NCBI GenBank assembly: GCA_023953835.1
Contig: JAMLJB010000003.1
Location: 165,630-229,629, forward strand
Length of the DNA: 64,000 nt
DNA from: Rhizobiaceae bacterium
GTDB lineage: Bacteria > Pseudomonadota > Alphaproteobacteria > Rhizobiales > Rhizobiaceae
Reading direction: 5' to 3'
The position numbers and the translations under genes are program-made. Under the pieces are notes generated by a model that had not been told where the DNA came from, searched no databases, and saw only the letters and a program-made list of their open reading frames with translations. Below, piece by piece: positions 1 to 7,930 of this stretch (position 1 is the first letter of the stretch; each line of letters begins with the position of its first letter).

Positions 1-483
1 CAGCCGGTCGAGCCTGCTTTCGGCGGTCACGACCGCTACGGCGAACTCCGCGTCGACACCGTACCGCTGCGCCGCCTCGATGACGAGGCGGGTGATCTCA
101 GCCGGCGTTGCCGGCGACGATCCGCATTCCGGCATCTCGGACAGAGAACCACTATCAAAATGATTGGCGTCGAGCTCAAGTCCGACGGCCTCGGGTGCTG
201 GCACGCCGATCGCCTCGGGCGCTTGGTGCCGGGGAACGATCTGACCAGCCTCCCCCAGCACATAGTCGTCCGGCAACCGCGCCCAACGGGCTTCGGCAAC
301 GGTGTCGGCCAAAGAGGGTACGTCATCCTGTTGCCGATTTTCTAGGAGCTCTTTGGGCTGGAGAAGCGTGGACGCAGACAGTTCGGACGCCAATGCCGCC
401 CGGCCTGCGATAACGCACATGCTCGTGAAGATTGTCACCACCAGGAGCGGCGCTATCGATGGTGATTTTGCTTGGCTTCCCAT
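1..483 (-). CDS. Lytic transglycosylase, N-terminal part (runs off the window)
   Basis: An open frame of 161 codons reads from an ATG at 483 to the window edge without a stop. It begins with a signal-peptide-like segment (charged start, then hydrophobic residues to about residue 31), followed by a low-complexity linker. The last 25 residues (TRLVIEAAQRYGVDAEFA, then AVVTAESRLD) match the start of a soluble lytic transglycosylase (SLT) domain, with the Glu of AESRLD in the position of the catalytic Glu. The protein would be exported and cut peptidoglycan; such VirB1-like enzymes commonly accompany conjugation systems, which fits the neighbours. It is divergent from the nuclease-fold genes at 631. 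The C-terminal part lies outside the window. Confidence 0.72.
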   Translation of the reverse strand, partial: MGSQAKSPSIAPLLVVTIFTSMCVIAGRAALASELSASTLLQPKELLENRQQDDVPSLADTVAEARWARLPDDYVLGEAGQIVPRHQAPEAIGVPAPEAVGLELDANHFDSGSLSEMPECGSSPATPAEITRLVIEAAQRYGVDAEFAVAVVTAESRLDRL

Positions 484-630
484 GGGTCCGCATTCAAAGC
501 CTTGTACCGGCAGATGTGGGAATGGATAGGCGAGAGAAAAAACAATGTCAATTTGATTGTGATTTTTCTTGCAAAGAACGAGGAGGTAGGTCAATGTTGA
601 GTACAGGTGACAACCTGGAGGCGACTGCAC

Positions 631-1233
631 ATGAGACGAGCGGCCGATTGCCTTGCGGCGATCAGCGTATGCCTGCCCGCTCACGCTGCCGGGCCGGTGG
701 ACCAAGCCTATGTCCGTTCGCTCGCCGCACCCGGGAAGACTGTCCTGGTCATGGAATATTACGACGGCCAGAGGAAAGTGTCGGAGCGCAAAGGCTATGC
801 GTCGGCTTCCGGATTCAAGGCTGTGTCGCCTACTGACTTCCGCGTCGACGCCAATCTGACGGTGCACCTCTACGGGATCGAGCCGTGCAAGGGCGACATG
901 GTCAATCGCAAGGAAGGATTTGCCGGGTCCTGTGACGATTACGCTCGCCAGGGTCTTGCAACGTTGCTCCAGTCTCCCCGTGTGATCTACTGCCGTGCGT
1001 TTGTCAGCGAGACCGGCGCGAAGGCGCAAGACGCAACCTGCTACGGTTACTACAACTACCCAGGCAGCCTCGACTCGATCGACATGTTCGAGGAGCAGCT
1101 GATCTCGCTCGGCACTCACCGCATCGCAAAGCGGCCGGACGGGACACCCACCAGAGCCGATCTGAAAGAGGCCGAGGACATCGGTCGCCGCGGCTACGGG
1201 ATGTGGGCTGATCCAAGGGTTGCGGGCGAATGA
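631..1233 (+). CDS. Secreted degenerate nuclease-fold (SNase-like) protein 1
   Basis: A 200-residue protein. The ATG at 631 is preferred over one at 607 because it has a GGAG-type ribosome site just upstream and starts a good signal peptide (MRRAADCLAAISVCLPAHAA). The middle resembles the staphylococcal-nuclease fold only distantly (VHLYGIEPC replaces the usual RL.GIDAPE), and the C-terminus has the family ending (EAEDIGRRGYGMWADPR). The catalytic Arg/Glu set is not visible, so activity is doubtful. The gene overlaps the next by four bases (ATGA), making an operon of three related exported proteins. The role is unknown; a place in the conjugation region suggests an accessory of transfer. Confidence 0.6.
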   Translation: MRRAADCLAAISVCLPAHAAGPVDQAYVRSLAAPGKTVLVMEYYDGQRKVSERKGYASASGFKAVSPTDFRVDANLTVHLYGIEPCKGDMVNRKEGFAGSCDDYARQGLATLLQSPRVIYCRAFVSETGAKAQDATCYGYYNYPGSLDSIDMFEEQLISLGTHRIAKRPDGTPTRADLKEAEDIGRRGYGMWADPRVAGE

Positions 1234-1766
1234 AGTCCCCTGCCCTCTTCGTGTCGCTGACCGTCGGTTTGACGCCGGCAACGGCCGCACCGCCGGATGG
1301 CTACTTTGAACTGAAGCTAGGCGTGACGCTCGAAAGCGGTGACAGCTGGCAGGACGGCGGCAGACACTTCCGTCTCTTCGGCGTGCAGGCTTGCCTGCGT
1401 GGTACAGTTTACACCGATAGGTCGAGCACCCATCGTGACTGCGGGGAGGCATCCCTGGCGGTTTTTGCCGCCTACATCGCAGATACGCATCCCGTTTGTG
1501 CGCAGGTCGGGCAATCGGCTGGAACGGTCTTTGTGTCCTGCTATGCCACGATCGGCGCCGACCGGCTCGATCTCGCCAATCTGATGATCTCCTCGGGCTT
1601 TGCCTTCGCCTCCCTCGACGGACGCGGCCTGCCCCACCACACGCCCTACGCTGTGGTGGAGCAGGCCGCGCGAGAAAAGAAGGCCGGGCTGTGGCAATTC
1701 GACGATGTCCAGCATCCGGCGCTCCTGCTCGGTCAGCGTGCAGCCGATGGAGGGACCTCGCCATGA
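1230..1766 (+). CDS. Secreted degenerate nuclease-fold (SNase-like) protein 2
   Basis: A 178-residue protein with a signal peptide ending near TAAPPDG. The SNase-like layout is clear: GDSW at about residues 36-39, RLFGVQAC at about 48-55, a CGEA segment, then LDLANLMISSGFAFA and the typical C-terminal AAREKKAGLW. The family residues Arg and Glu in RLAGIDAPE and the later RYGR are altered (Glu position is Leu; no RYGR), so I expect no nuclease activity. Start and stop overlap both neighbours by ATGA, so the three genes are translationally coupled. Confidence 0.72.
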   Translation: MKSPALFVSLTVGLTPATAAPPDGYFELKLGVTLESGDSWQDGGRHFRLFGVQACLRGTVYTDRSSTHRDCGEASLAVFAAYIADTHPVCAQVGQSAGTVFVSCYATIGADRLDLANLMISSGFAFASLDGRGLPHHTPYAVVEQAAREKKAGLWQFDDVQHPALLLGQRAADGGTSP

Positions 1767-2458
1767 CGTCGGTTGCCGTCAGGTCGAGCGTCGCGGCTTT
1801 GCTGCTGACCGCCCTGCCCTATCCGGTCCATGCGGCGGACATCTTGCGCGATCAGGGATCGTCCTCGGTCGCGGCAGGATCGGTTCCAGACTCGAGCCCG
1901 ATCACAAAAATCTCCGGTCGGACGTCAGTCATCGATGGCAGAACGCTCTGGTTCCCGATGGGCCGTCACACGGTGCGGCTGGCCTCGATCGACGCCTGTG
2001 AACTGCCGCAATGGTCCTACGATCCTCGCCGCCACGGCGAGAGCGCAATCCCGAAGCCGGTGCCGTGCGGGCCACTGGCAAAAGCGTGGTTGAAGCGCAC
2101 CGTCGGCAGCGGACACGTGACCTGTATCCTCCGGTCTCATGATGTCGACGGCGCCCTCCTCGGCCATTGCGCGGTGCGCGGTCGCGATCTGGCCCTCGAG
2201 ATGCTGCGGGTCGGCTGGGCCCGCGTGAATTCGCCGGCGCCGGCCGAGTATCTGACCTGGCAGAACTTCGCCATGTCGGGCCGGCACGGCATGTGGGCAA
2301 CCTATGTGCTCGATATGCCTGAGTGGCGAAGCAAGGCCGTGGACCGGACGCTCGCCAGACGACCGATCGCTGATTTCAACCTACTCCCCGAACGCGAGAG
2401 CGAGATCTCACCGCCGTTCGAGGACGCGCGCAGGCGCCCGAAGCGAACAGACAGATAA
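1763..2458 (+). CDS. Secreted degenerate nuclease-fold (SNase-like) protein 3
   Basis: A 231-residue protein starting at the ATG at 1763 that overlaps the previous stop. After a signal peptide (ending PVHAAD) and a short linker comes an SNase-like domain: VRLASIDACELPQ at about residues 70-82 keeps the Arg and a Glu, PCGPLAKAWL follows, and LALEMLRVGWARV and RHGMWATYVL mark the end of the fold. The RYGR motif is replaced by DVDGALLG. A charged tail of about 40 residues follows. It is the third copy of the same fold in one operon, sequences having diverged strongly. Confidence 0.68.
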   Translation: MTSVAVRSSVAALLLTALPYPVHAADILRDQGSSSVAAGSVPDSSPITKISGRTSVIDGRTLWFPMGRHTVRLASIDACELPQWSYDPRRHGESAIPKPVPCGPLAKAWLKRTVGSGHVTCILRSHDVDGALLGHCAVRGRDLALEMLRVGWARVNSPAPAEYLTWQNFAMSGRHGMWATYVLDMPEWRSKAVDRTLARRPIADFNLLPERESEISPPFEDARRRPKRTDR

Positions 2459-2480
2459 GGCTGACCGAAGGAGACGTCGT

Positions 2481-2957
2481 ATGAATCGAGTCGGGCTGAT
2501 CGCGACTGCGGCAATCGTCTGCGCGGCGACGTGGATGGCGTTCACGTACGATGTTGAGGCGAGTGAGTGGGGATGCGAGGTGCTTTTGTGCGCGTCCTCG
2601 AACCCGTCCTGGCGAGGCGTGCCGGCGTGTCACCCTCCGATGTATCGGCTGATCTCTGCGATGAAAGGCGGGGTTTTTCGTGGCCGACCTGCCCCGAGGC
2701 TGGGACCGGCAAACCACGAAGCTTATGACGAATGTCCCGCAGGTTGGAGCGTTGAATCCAGCAATCAGGATCATGGCGGGGGTCAAGGCGACTTGTGTAT
2801 GCAGGTTCGAAATAGTTGTCCGTCGGGCTATGGCGGTCGCGATGGTTGCGAGCAAACCGCAACGATGCCTCGACCCCTACGGGAAAACCCATATTATTTC
2901 GACATTCGGGACGACGCCGGCAATTTCACGCGCCATTGGTTCAACCTTAGGCGCTAG
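2481..2957 (+). CDS. TrbM-like conjugation protein with a scrambled middle
   Basis: A 158-residue frame starting at ATG 2481 (GGAG upstream), with a signal peptide. The Cys-rich text WGCEVLLCASSNPSWRG and CHPPMYRLI at residues 32-58 is typical of the TrbM/KikA/MpfK family of exported conjugation proteins. Between about 2670 and 2711 the expected family text (SWPTCPEAGTGKP) is present but in another frame; the first frame resumes with AYDECPAGW. One base lost in the G/T run at 2671-2678 and one gained near 2711 would explain it. The gene is open but about 14 residues are out of frame, so function is uncertain. Confidence 0.6.
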   Translation: MNRVGLIATAAIVCAATWMAFTYDVEASEWGCEVLLCASSNPSWRGVPACHPPMYRLISAMKGGVFRGRPAPRLGPANHEAYDECPAGWSVESSNQDHGGGQGDLCMQVRNSCPSGYGGRDGCEQTATMPRPLRENPYYFDIRDDAGNFTRHWFNLRR

Positions 2958-3052
2958 CCGCCTCGGAAGCGATTTTTCGTGTCTCGCGTCATCCTCACAA
3001 CTCGCGTTAGCTTACCAACTGCCGGTTGCGACTTATCGATGAACGCTGCACG

Positions 3053-3394
3053 TCACTTGCGGAGGAAGCCGATCAGACTGTGCTTGTGAGGACGAAGCGT
3101 TTCCATAACGGTCGCGACATCTTCCATTTGCCCTGGGGAACGATCCGCGATCATGTTGGCCATAACGTAAATGAGCTTGCAGCTAGCATCTTCCGCAGTC
3201 GAGGGAACGATGGCGACCAGTTTCGCCAAAGCCCGTCGCTCGCGCCATCGCACAAAGACCAACATGGGGCGACATAGAAGCGACCGGCCGAGCCATCCGC
3301 GTTGTTCGAGCGCTGCCCGTTGAGTGTGTGCTCGCCTATGGTTTTCGATCATCGGCGAAATCGTGCTTTCGGAGGCATCGAAACGTCCGCCCAT
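3053..3394 (-). CDS. Hypothetical small protein
   Basis: A 113-residue frame on the minus strand in the otherwise empty stretch 2958-3551. The C-terminal half (VRWRERRALAKLVAI, later MIADRSPGQMEDVATVME) looks protein-like, with a basic then helical pattern. An internal ATG at residue 15 is an alternative start. I recognise no family. The rest of the 2958-3551 stretch shows no other convincing gene. Confidence 0.35.
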   Translation of the reverse strand: MGGRFDASESTISPMIENHRRAHTQRAALEQRGWLGRSLLCRPMLVFVRWRERRALAKLVAIVPSTAEDASCKLIYVMANMIADRSPGQMEDVATVMETLRPHKHSLIGFLRK

Positions 3395-3551
3395 TTTCTC
3401 GTTCCTGGAAGTTGTTGGACTGGTTCGCCCGTCCTTTGATTCGATCCTTTCCCACCGCCCATCGAGGCGCCATAAAAACGTTGATCAAGACCGATGACAC
3501 GATAGGTTATGAAGAGTAGCGAAACGGAACGAAATCAGAGCATGTAAGATA

Positions 3552-5159
3552 TTGTTTTTAAACGGAAAGTTATTTCTCCCACCGCCGCAGGATGGGAGTG
3601 ACTTTAAGGAGTTGTTCAAGCGGTTGGCCGCTGCGGGAGCGGGGCGGCCGTTGGGCAGCGATGGATTTCCTGCAGGTCCATGGACGCCGGAGCTTCTTGC
3701 GGAGGCGATTTCTCAAATCGATTCCAACGGCATTGGCGTCGATCTACGAACGGTTCAGCTGTGGTTTCAGGAGAACGACAAGGGAATTAGCGCTGCCAAT
3801 ATCCGTTGGCTTGCCAGGGTCTGTGGCTGCGATGATCCGGGTGCTACCAGCCAATGGCAGATCGAACTGAGCGCGGCACAATCGAAGCTGACGGCCAAGA
3901 GACGAGAATCGAAGAACGCCGGCGGCGGCATTGCTGGGTCGGTTCCAGAGCTATCAAGAACCGAGAGCGTCGAAGATCACTCAGGCCACTCACCGGAGCC
4001 GGATATTGATGCAAGAGGGGCCGGGCGGCGTTTTGGTTTGGCGCAGAGATCTGAGGCGCTCTTTAGCCGCGGATCCCCATTGAACCTACCAGCGTCGGTG
4101 TTTGCGGGTTTCACCGCCCTGGGTTTCTTGTCATACATTTTAGGAATTCACAGCGTGACACATGCCCGGGCCGATGGCGTCCTCAAGCAGGTCGGATTTC
4201 TGTGGACAGCGAATTGGACGTTCGTCTTCATGGTGTTCTTGCCGCTGTTTGTTGCTGTCGTGGCCGAGTTGGTCACCTTTTGGAAAGAAGAAGGGCGTGT
4301 AGCACTCTTACCTCAGGTCGACCGATTGGAAAGCGATAACGGATGGGTGCGCAACGTCGAATCGTCGGCGTATTCGTACTGGGCGGTGTTTTTGATCTGT
4401 GTACTGTTTGCCGGTCTTCTTCAGTGGGTTGGCGTGTGCTTGGTTCCACTCCTAAAGGGCGGTGGAAATTACGCGATTGATTGGGGAAAAATAGCGATTG
4501 TGCGCCCTGAGGTTATATCGGTGCCTGTAGCGGTCGCGTTTACGGGATTCGCTTATCTATACATGTGTCTGTGTTTTTATCTGTTTTTTGCAGGCCTAAT
4601 TCTACTTTATACAGTGGCATACGATCTATCGAAAATTCGAAGAGATTCGAGGGACTGGTCGGAGGCGGTTGAGCAACCCGCCGCGTTCCATAAAGTCAGT
4701 CACAGGGTGATGCATGCAATTTTTCGATGCACGATTTTGGGGATCCTGATCGCCATAGCGATGAAGGTCCAAAGTGCTTATCTGGTATCGCGCGGAGAGA
4801 ACATTTTTGCTTGGCTGGTCGGCGATGTGTCTTCAGCTTTCTATGGGCACGATAAGGTCGATGCCGGCATCAGCTATCGAAGTCCGACGCATTATAGTAG
4901 CTTCCTTGTTGCCCTTTCCGCCTGCTTCGTTTTTGTAGATGCCTCCATCCGCTTAGGTGGGAGATCATCCCCGCTTTATATTCCCTTTTGGGTGATGTCG
5001 GCGGTCGTGGCTATACTCTTTGCCGGCTACGTATTGACCGACGCATTTACAGGCTTTTCAATTCTTCTGGGCGTAGCAGCGTTGCTTGGGATATTCGGCC
5101 TGTTCGACCCAAGGCTAGGCCGATCGAACGTAGCAGAAAGCGATCAGAGTGTACCATAG
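3552..5159 (+). CDS. rcgA: RcgA-like protein: N-terminal DNA-binding-like domain plus membrane domain
   Basis: A 535-residue protein starting at TTG 3552 (start uncertain; no ATG fits). Residues 1-125 are soluble and resemble a regulatory domain (WTPELLAEAI, VDLRTVQLWFQENDKGIS, IRWLARVCGCDDPG), a layout seen in rhizobial proteins called RcgA-family putative transporters. A polar linker follows to about residue 170, then six or so membrane segments (for example VFAGFTALGFLSYILGI, FVFMVFLPLFVAVVAELV, FYLFFAGLILLYTVAYDL). The base composition is lower in GC than the catabolic genes. The stop overlaps the start of the next gene. In rhizobia the rcgA/rcgR pair is linked to control of plasmid conjugation; the assignment rests on recalled family features, not a search. 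Confidence 0.6.
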   Translation: MFLNGKLFLPPPQDGSDFKELFKRLAAAGAGRPLGSDGFPAGPWTPELLAEAISQIDSNGIGVDLRTVQLWFQENDKGISAANIRWLARVCGCDDPGATSQWQIELSAAQSKLTAKRRESKNAGGGIAGSVPELSRTESVEDHSGHSPEPDIDARGAGRRFGLAQRSEALFSRGSPLNLPASVFAGFTALGFLSYILGIHSVTHARADGVLKQVGFLWTANWTFVFMVFLPLFVAVVAELVTFWKEEGRVALLPQVDRLESDNGWVRNVESSAYSYWAVFLICVLFAGLLQWVGVCLVPLLKGGGNYAIDWGKIAIVRPEVISVPVAVAFTGFAYLYMCLCFYLFFAGLILLYTVAYDLSKIRRDSRDWSEAVEQPAAFHKVSHRVMHAIFRCTILGILIAIAMKVQSAYLVSRGENIFAWLVGDVSSAFYGHDKVDAGISYRSPTHYSSFLVALSACFVFVDASIRLGGRSSPLYIPFWVMSAVVAILFAGYVLTDAFTGFSILLGVAALLGIFGLFDPRLGRSNVAESDQSVP

Positions 5160-6177
5160 TTGGCTTGATCGATGGGATGAGCAGCGGGCGCGGCGCGGTG
5201 ACGAAGGGAAGAAGACAACCGATTTCGTCCTTGACGCGGAGCGTGCCTTTCCGGGTGCGAAAAAGGTAGCAGGTATCCAAGAATTTTGTGTCCTCGCGGA
5301 CGATGCCACGGCTGATCCAACCTTTTTCGATGATGTGGGCGTCGGCGCTGATCAGAATTTTGAAACACAAGGCGAATGGCTCAAATTTCCATCGGACATT
5401 TTCACTGATGTCGAAGAGAACAATGTTGTCTGGGCGAGAATCACAGACAGCGGGTCCCTAAATCAGGCCTTGGTGGTTTTTCACCATTGGAATGCGACGG
5501 CGCGGAATCGTATGATTGCCAACTTTTTCTCGCGGCGTGGCATTACTGTTGTCGAGATTGCAATGCCTTATCACTTCGAGCGCAGCCGTCCCCGTTCCTC
5601 GTACGCCGATTATATGCTCAGCGCCAACCTTGGTCGAACGATTCAATCCGTAAGGCAGGCGGTACTAGACGGTCGAAAGCTCATTCGCTGGTTGCGGCGC
5701 GCCGGCTATCGCGAAATTTCGGTTCTCGGGATGAGCTTGGGTTCTTGGGTCGCCGGATTAGTCGCAGCGCACGACCCGACTGTGTCGAAGGCGTCCCTCT
5801 TTCTAACGGCGGGGAGTTTGGCCGATATGGTTTGGACGGGTCGCGCCACACGCGCGATCCACGATAGCCTTGTCCCTGAGATTGATCTGGCCCATCTCAG
5901 AAGGGCCTGGGCTCCGCTTAGCTTGGACAATTACGCGCACAATTTGGCGCGGCCGGATCTCGATCTCCATGTCGTGCTGGCTAAGAGAGACAGAGTGGTC
6001 TTGCCCGAGCTATCGCAGACGTTCATGCGTGGGCTGAAGGACGTCGGCGCTCAGCCGAATATTCTGGAATTAAACTGTGGTCACTATTCGCTCGCCATGC
6101 TGCCCTTCGTTTTGGTGGCTGGTTTGAGCTTGAAGCGGTTTGTGTCGAGAGCTGACAAACCGGCCCAGCGAGCGTGA
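5149..6177 (+). CDS. rcgR: RcgR-like alpha/beta-hydrolase (putative quorum-lactone hydrolase)
   Basis: A 342-residue alpha/beta-hydrolase starting at GTG 5149, overlapping the rcgA-like stop by 11 bases. The nucleophile elbow is GMSLGSW at about residue 196, a late Asp candidate lies in LAKRDRV, and the catalytic His is in CGHYSLAM near the C-terminus. No signal peptide is seen. The close coupling with the rcgA-like gene and the TraR relic elsewhere in the window fit a role in conjugation control, perhaps by acting on acyl-homoserine lactone signals; the reaction is inference. Confidence 0.6.
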   Translation: MYHSWLDRWDEQRARRGDEGKKTTDFVLDAERAFPGAKKVAGIQEFCVLADDATADPTFFDDVGVGADQNFETQGEWLKFPSDIFTDVEENNVVWARITDSGSLNQALVVFHHWNATARNRMIANFFSRRGITVVEIAMPYHFERSRPRSSYADYMLSANLGRTIQSVRQAVLDGRKLIRWLRRAGYREISVLGMSLGSWVAGLVAAHDPTVSKASLFLTAGSLADMVWTGRATRAIHDSLVPEIDLAHLRRAWAPLSLDNYAHNLARPDLDLHVVLAKRDRVVLPELSQTFMRGLKDVGAQPNILELNCGHYSLAMLPFVLVAGLSLKRFVSRADKPAQRA

Positions 6178-6266
6178 CCCCACATTCATACGCCAATAAC
6201 TTTACTGAAACGTGCGGCATGGAGTCGTAATAACCGGCTAAAGCTGGACAACAGCCATTAGAACGA

Positions 6267-6473
6267 TCATGGCTGCGAGCATACCCCCTGGTGCATCAGG
6301 GCGGCCATCGCCTCGTCCGGCCTAGTCGGCTTCGGCACCAGAACGACGCGATCGCCGGACCTGACGGTGACTGCCAGAGGATCGGACGATCCTGCCTCGG
6401 CGATGAACCGCTCGATGATCGCCGACTTCAGAGTGGGGTCTGCGCATTTCTTGATCAGGGCTGCGTCGATCAT
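6267..6473 (-). pseudogene. traH-like gene, 5' fragment
   Basis: The first 55 residues (MIDAALIKKCADP, later IIERFIAEAGSSDPLAV, RSGDRVVLVPKPTRPDEA) match the N-terminus of the rhizobial conjugation protein family TraH (TraH_2). After about DEAMAALMHQG the match ends and a stop follows at 6267, so the C-terminal part is lost. The upstream frame on the same strand ends at 6488, the spacing expected of a tra operon. Confidence 0.6.
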
Positions 6474-6487
6474 CCCAAAGCTCCGAC

Positions 6488-6542
6488 TCAGCTGTTGAAG
6501 GCCGTGACCAGCAGAATGCCAAACAGGCTCGCCCAGACCTCG
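6488..6542 (-). pseudogene. 3' tail of a conjugation membrane protein gene
   Basis: Just upstream of the traH-like start, a minus-strand frame ends EVWASLFGILLVTAFNS followed by a stop. It looks like the membrane C-terminus of the gene that precedes traH (traB in Ti-type plasmids, by order only). The match stops near 6545, where trbE sequence starts on the other strand, so this is a recombination or deletion junction. Confidence 0.3.
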
Positions 6543-6544
6543 GC

Positions 6545-6855
6545 GCTCGCTTCCTGGGCGCCGCGCGCGAGCCCGTCACGCGAGCGTTCTACGAACGTAT
6601 CGGCTTCAACGAACGGCAGATCGAGATCGTCGCCACCTCGCTGCCGAACCGAGAATACTACGTCGTTTCGCCGATCGGCCGCCGTCTGTTCGACATGGCG
6701 CTTGGGCCGTGGCACTCGCCTTCGCCGGCGCCTCCGGTCGGGACGATCTGAAACGGGCCGCAGCAATTCGCACCGAGCACGGCGGCGATTGGCCCCTCCA
6801 TTGGCTCCAGCAGAGAGGTATCAGCGATGCGCAAGCGCTCCTTCGTGGAGGCTAG
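6545..6855 (+). pseudogene. trbE: trbE 3' fragment, frameshifted
   Basis: Plus-strand codons from 6569 read VTRAFYERIGFNERQIEIV, then ATSLPNREYY and RRLFDMALGP, the C-terminal region of the conjugation ATPase TrbE (VirB4 family). One base is missing near 6709; adding one G restores VALAFAGASGRDDLKRAA and the frame then runs to a TAG at 6853. It overlaps the trbJ start by 29 bases, the natural trb gene order. The first roughly 90 percent of trbE is absent. Confidence 0.72.
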
Positions 6856-7096
6856 TGCCGCGGCGATTGTCATTGCCAGTTTGATCGGTGACAGCCCAGT
6901 TCAAGCTGGCGGTGTCACTGGACAGACGACCGAATGGACCCAGTTGCTCAACAACGGTGAGCTGGTGGCCCTGGTCGGCAAGTCGACCGAGCAGATCAAC
7001 AATCAGATGACGCAGATCGCTCGGCTTAGCATGGTCCGCCTCACCTTCGGTCCCCATCCTGCGGCGCGCACATGCCGGCCGCGAACACAAGCATGA
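6827..7096 (+). pseudogene. trbJ: trbJ 5' fragment
   Basis: From ATG 6827 the frame encodes a signal peptide (ending SPVQA) and the characteristic TrbJ start GGVTGQTTEWTQLLNNGEL, then KSTEQINNQMTQIARL. Family likeness ends near 7028 and unrelated codons run to a stop at 7094. TrbJ is an exported VirB5-like part of the mating-pair apparatus. The break marks the edge of the conjugation DNA; an IS3 remnant follows. Confidence 0.72.
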
Positions 7097-7157
7097 CCCC
7101 AGACGGCCGCAGATCGACGGCAGTGGATATCCGAGGAGCTTGACGCCGAAGCCCCGA

Positions 7158-7735
7158 CTACAGAAACAATTCATCCCGCAGGCGGCCGTTGAAGCTCTCG
7201 ATGAAGTCGTTCTGCATCGGCTTGCCCGGTGCGATGTAGTGCCATTCGACGCGGTTCTGGTCAGCCCAGGCGAGGATGGCGTTCGACGTGAACTCGCTGC
7301 CATTGTCGCTGACGATCATCTTTGGCGGGCCGCGTTGGGCAATCAGCCGATCGAGCTCACGGCCGACCCGCATGTCCGACAACGATGTGTCGACCACCAG
7401 CGCCAGGCATTCACGCGTGTAGTCGTCGACAATCGCCAGGATGAGGAAGCGTCGTCCGTCGGTGAGCTGGTCCGACACGAAGTCCAGAGACCAACGATCG
7501 TCGGGACGCAGCGGCACCAGCATCTGCGCCCTGGTCCCGATCGCCCGCTTGCGGCCACCACGCCGGCGAACGGCAAGACTCTCTTCTCGATAAAGCCGGA
7601 ACAACTTCTAAGGGTTCATGATAAGGCCTTCGCGCCTCAGCATCACGAGAAGATGCCGGTATCGAACTCCAGCCGTTCCCGAGCATGCGCTCGGCCAAAA
7701 CACGCTTTTGGCCTCTCGTCGAGTCTGCAGACTAT
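7158..7735 (-). pseudogene. IS3-family transposase OrfB remnant
   Basis: A minus-strand DDE integrase core: WSLDFVSDQL, VDDYTRECLALVVD, VSDNGSEFTSNAI and ESFNGRLRDE give the two Asp and the Glu. The frame upstream (RHLLVMLRREGLIMNP, stop, KLFRLYREE) is the usual IS3 OrfB start but holds an in-frame TAG near 7611. After RDELFL the frame ends at 7158 and the family C-terminus (RPHSSLG region) is missing, so both ends are damaged. No terminal repeats were found. Confidence 0.75.
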
Positions 7736-7890
7736 AATGTCGCTGGGAGCGGCTCTATGATGGGCACCACAGCAGCCTGCCACCCAGTTCGCCCCATGTT
7801 GGCGATGAATCGAAAACAACGGGGTAGATGGGCTATCATGCGACGTGTCGCTGCCTACAGTTGCGGTGCGAAAAATTTCCAGTCCGGCAT

Positions 7891-7920
7891 TTGACATTCG
7901 TTTGGAAACGTTTCTACAAT
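7891..7920 (+). promoter_or_regulatory. Promoter with LacI-type operator O1
   Basis: TTGACA at 7891-7896 and TACAAT at 7915-7920 are 18 bases apart. The perfect palindrome GAAACGTTTC at 7905-7914 fills the spacer, so a bound repressor would block RNA polymerase. The best formed promoter of the set; it now reads into a ThDP-enzyme fragment and then the first MmgE/PrpD gene. Confidence 0.8.
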
Positions 7921-7930
7921 AGCAAACGAA

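Noticed and set aside
3471..3482. AAAACGTTGA near 3475 as an extra operator
   Set aside because: Only half of the palindrome matches and no island gene is near.
6821..7303. Minus-strand 160-codon frame across the trbJ fragment
   Set aside because: It covers trbJ in antisense and the transposase in a wrong frame; the supported reading frames explain the DNA better.
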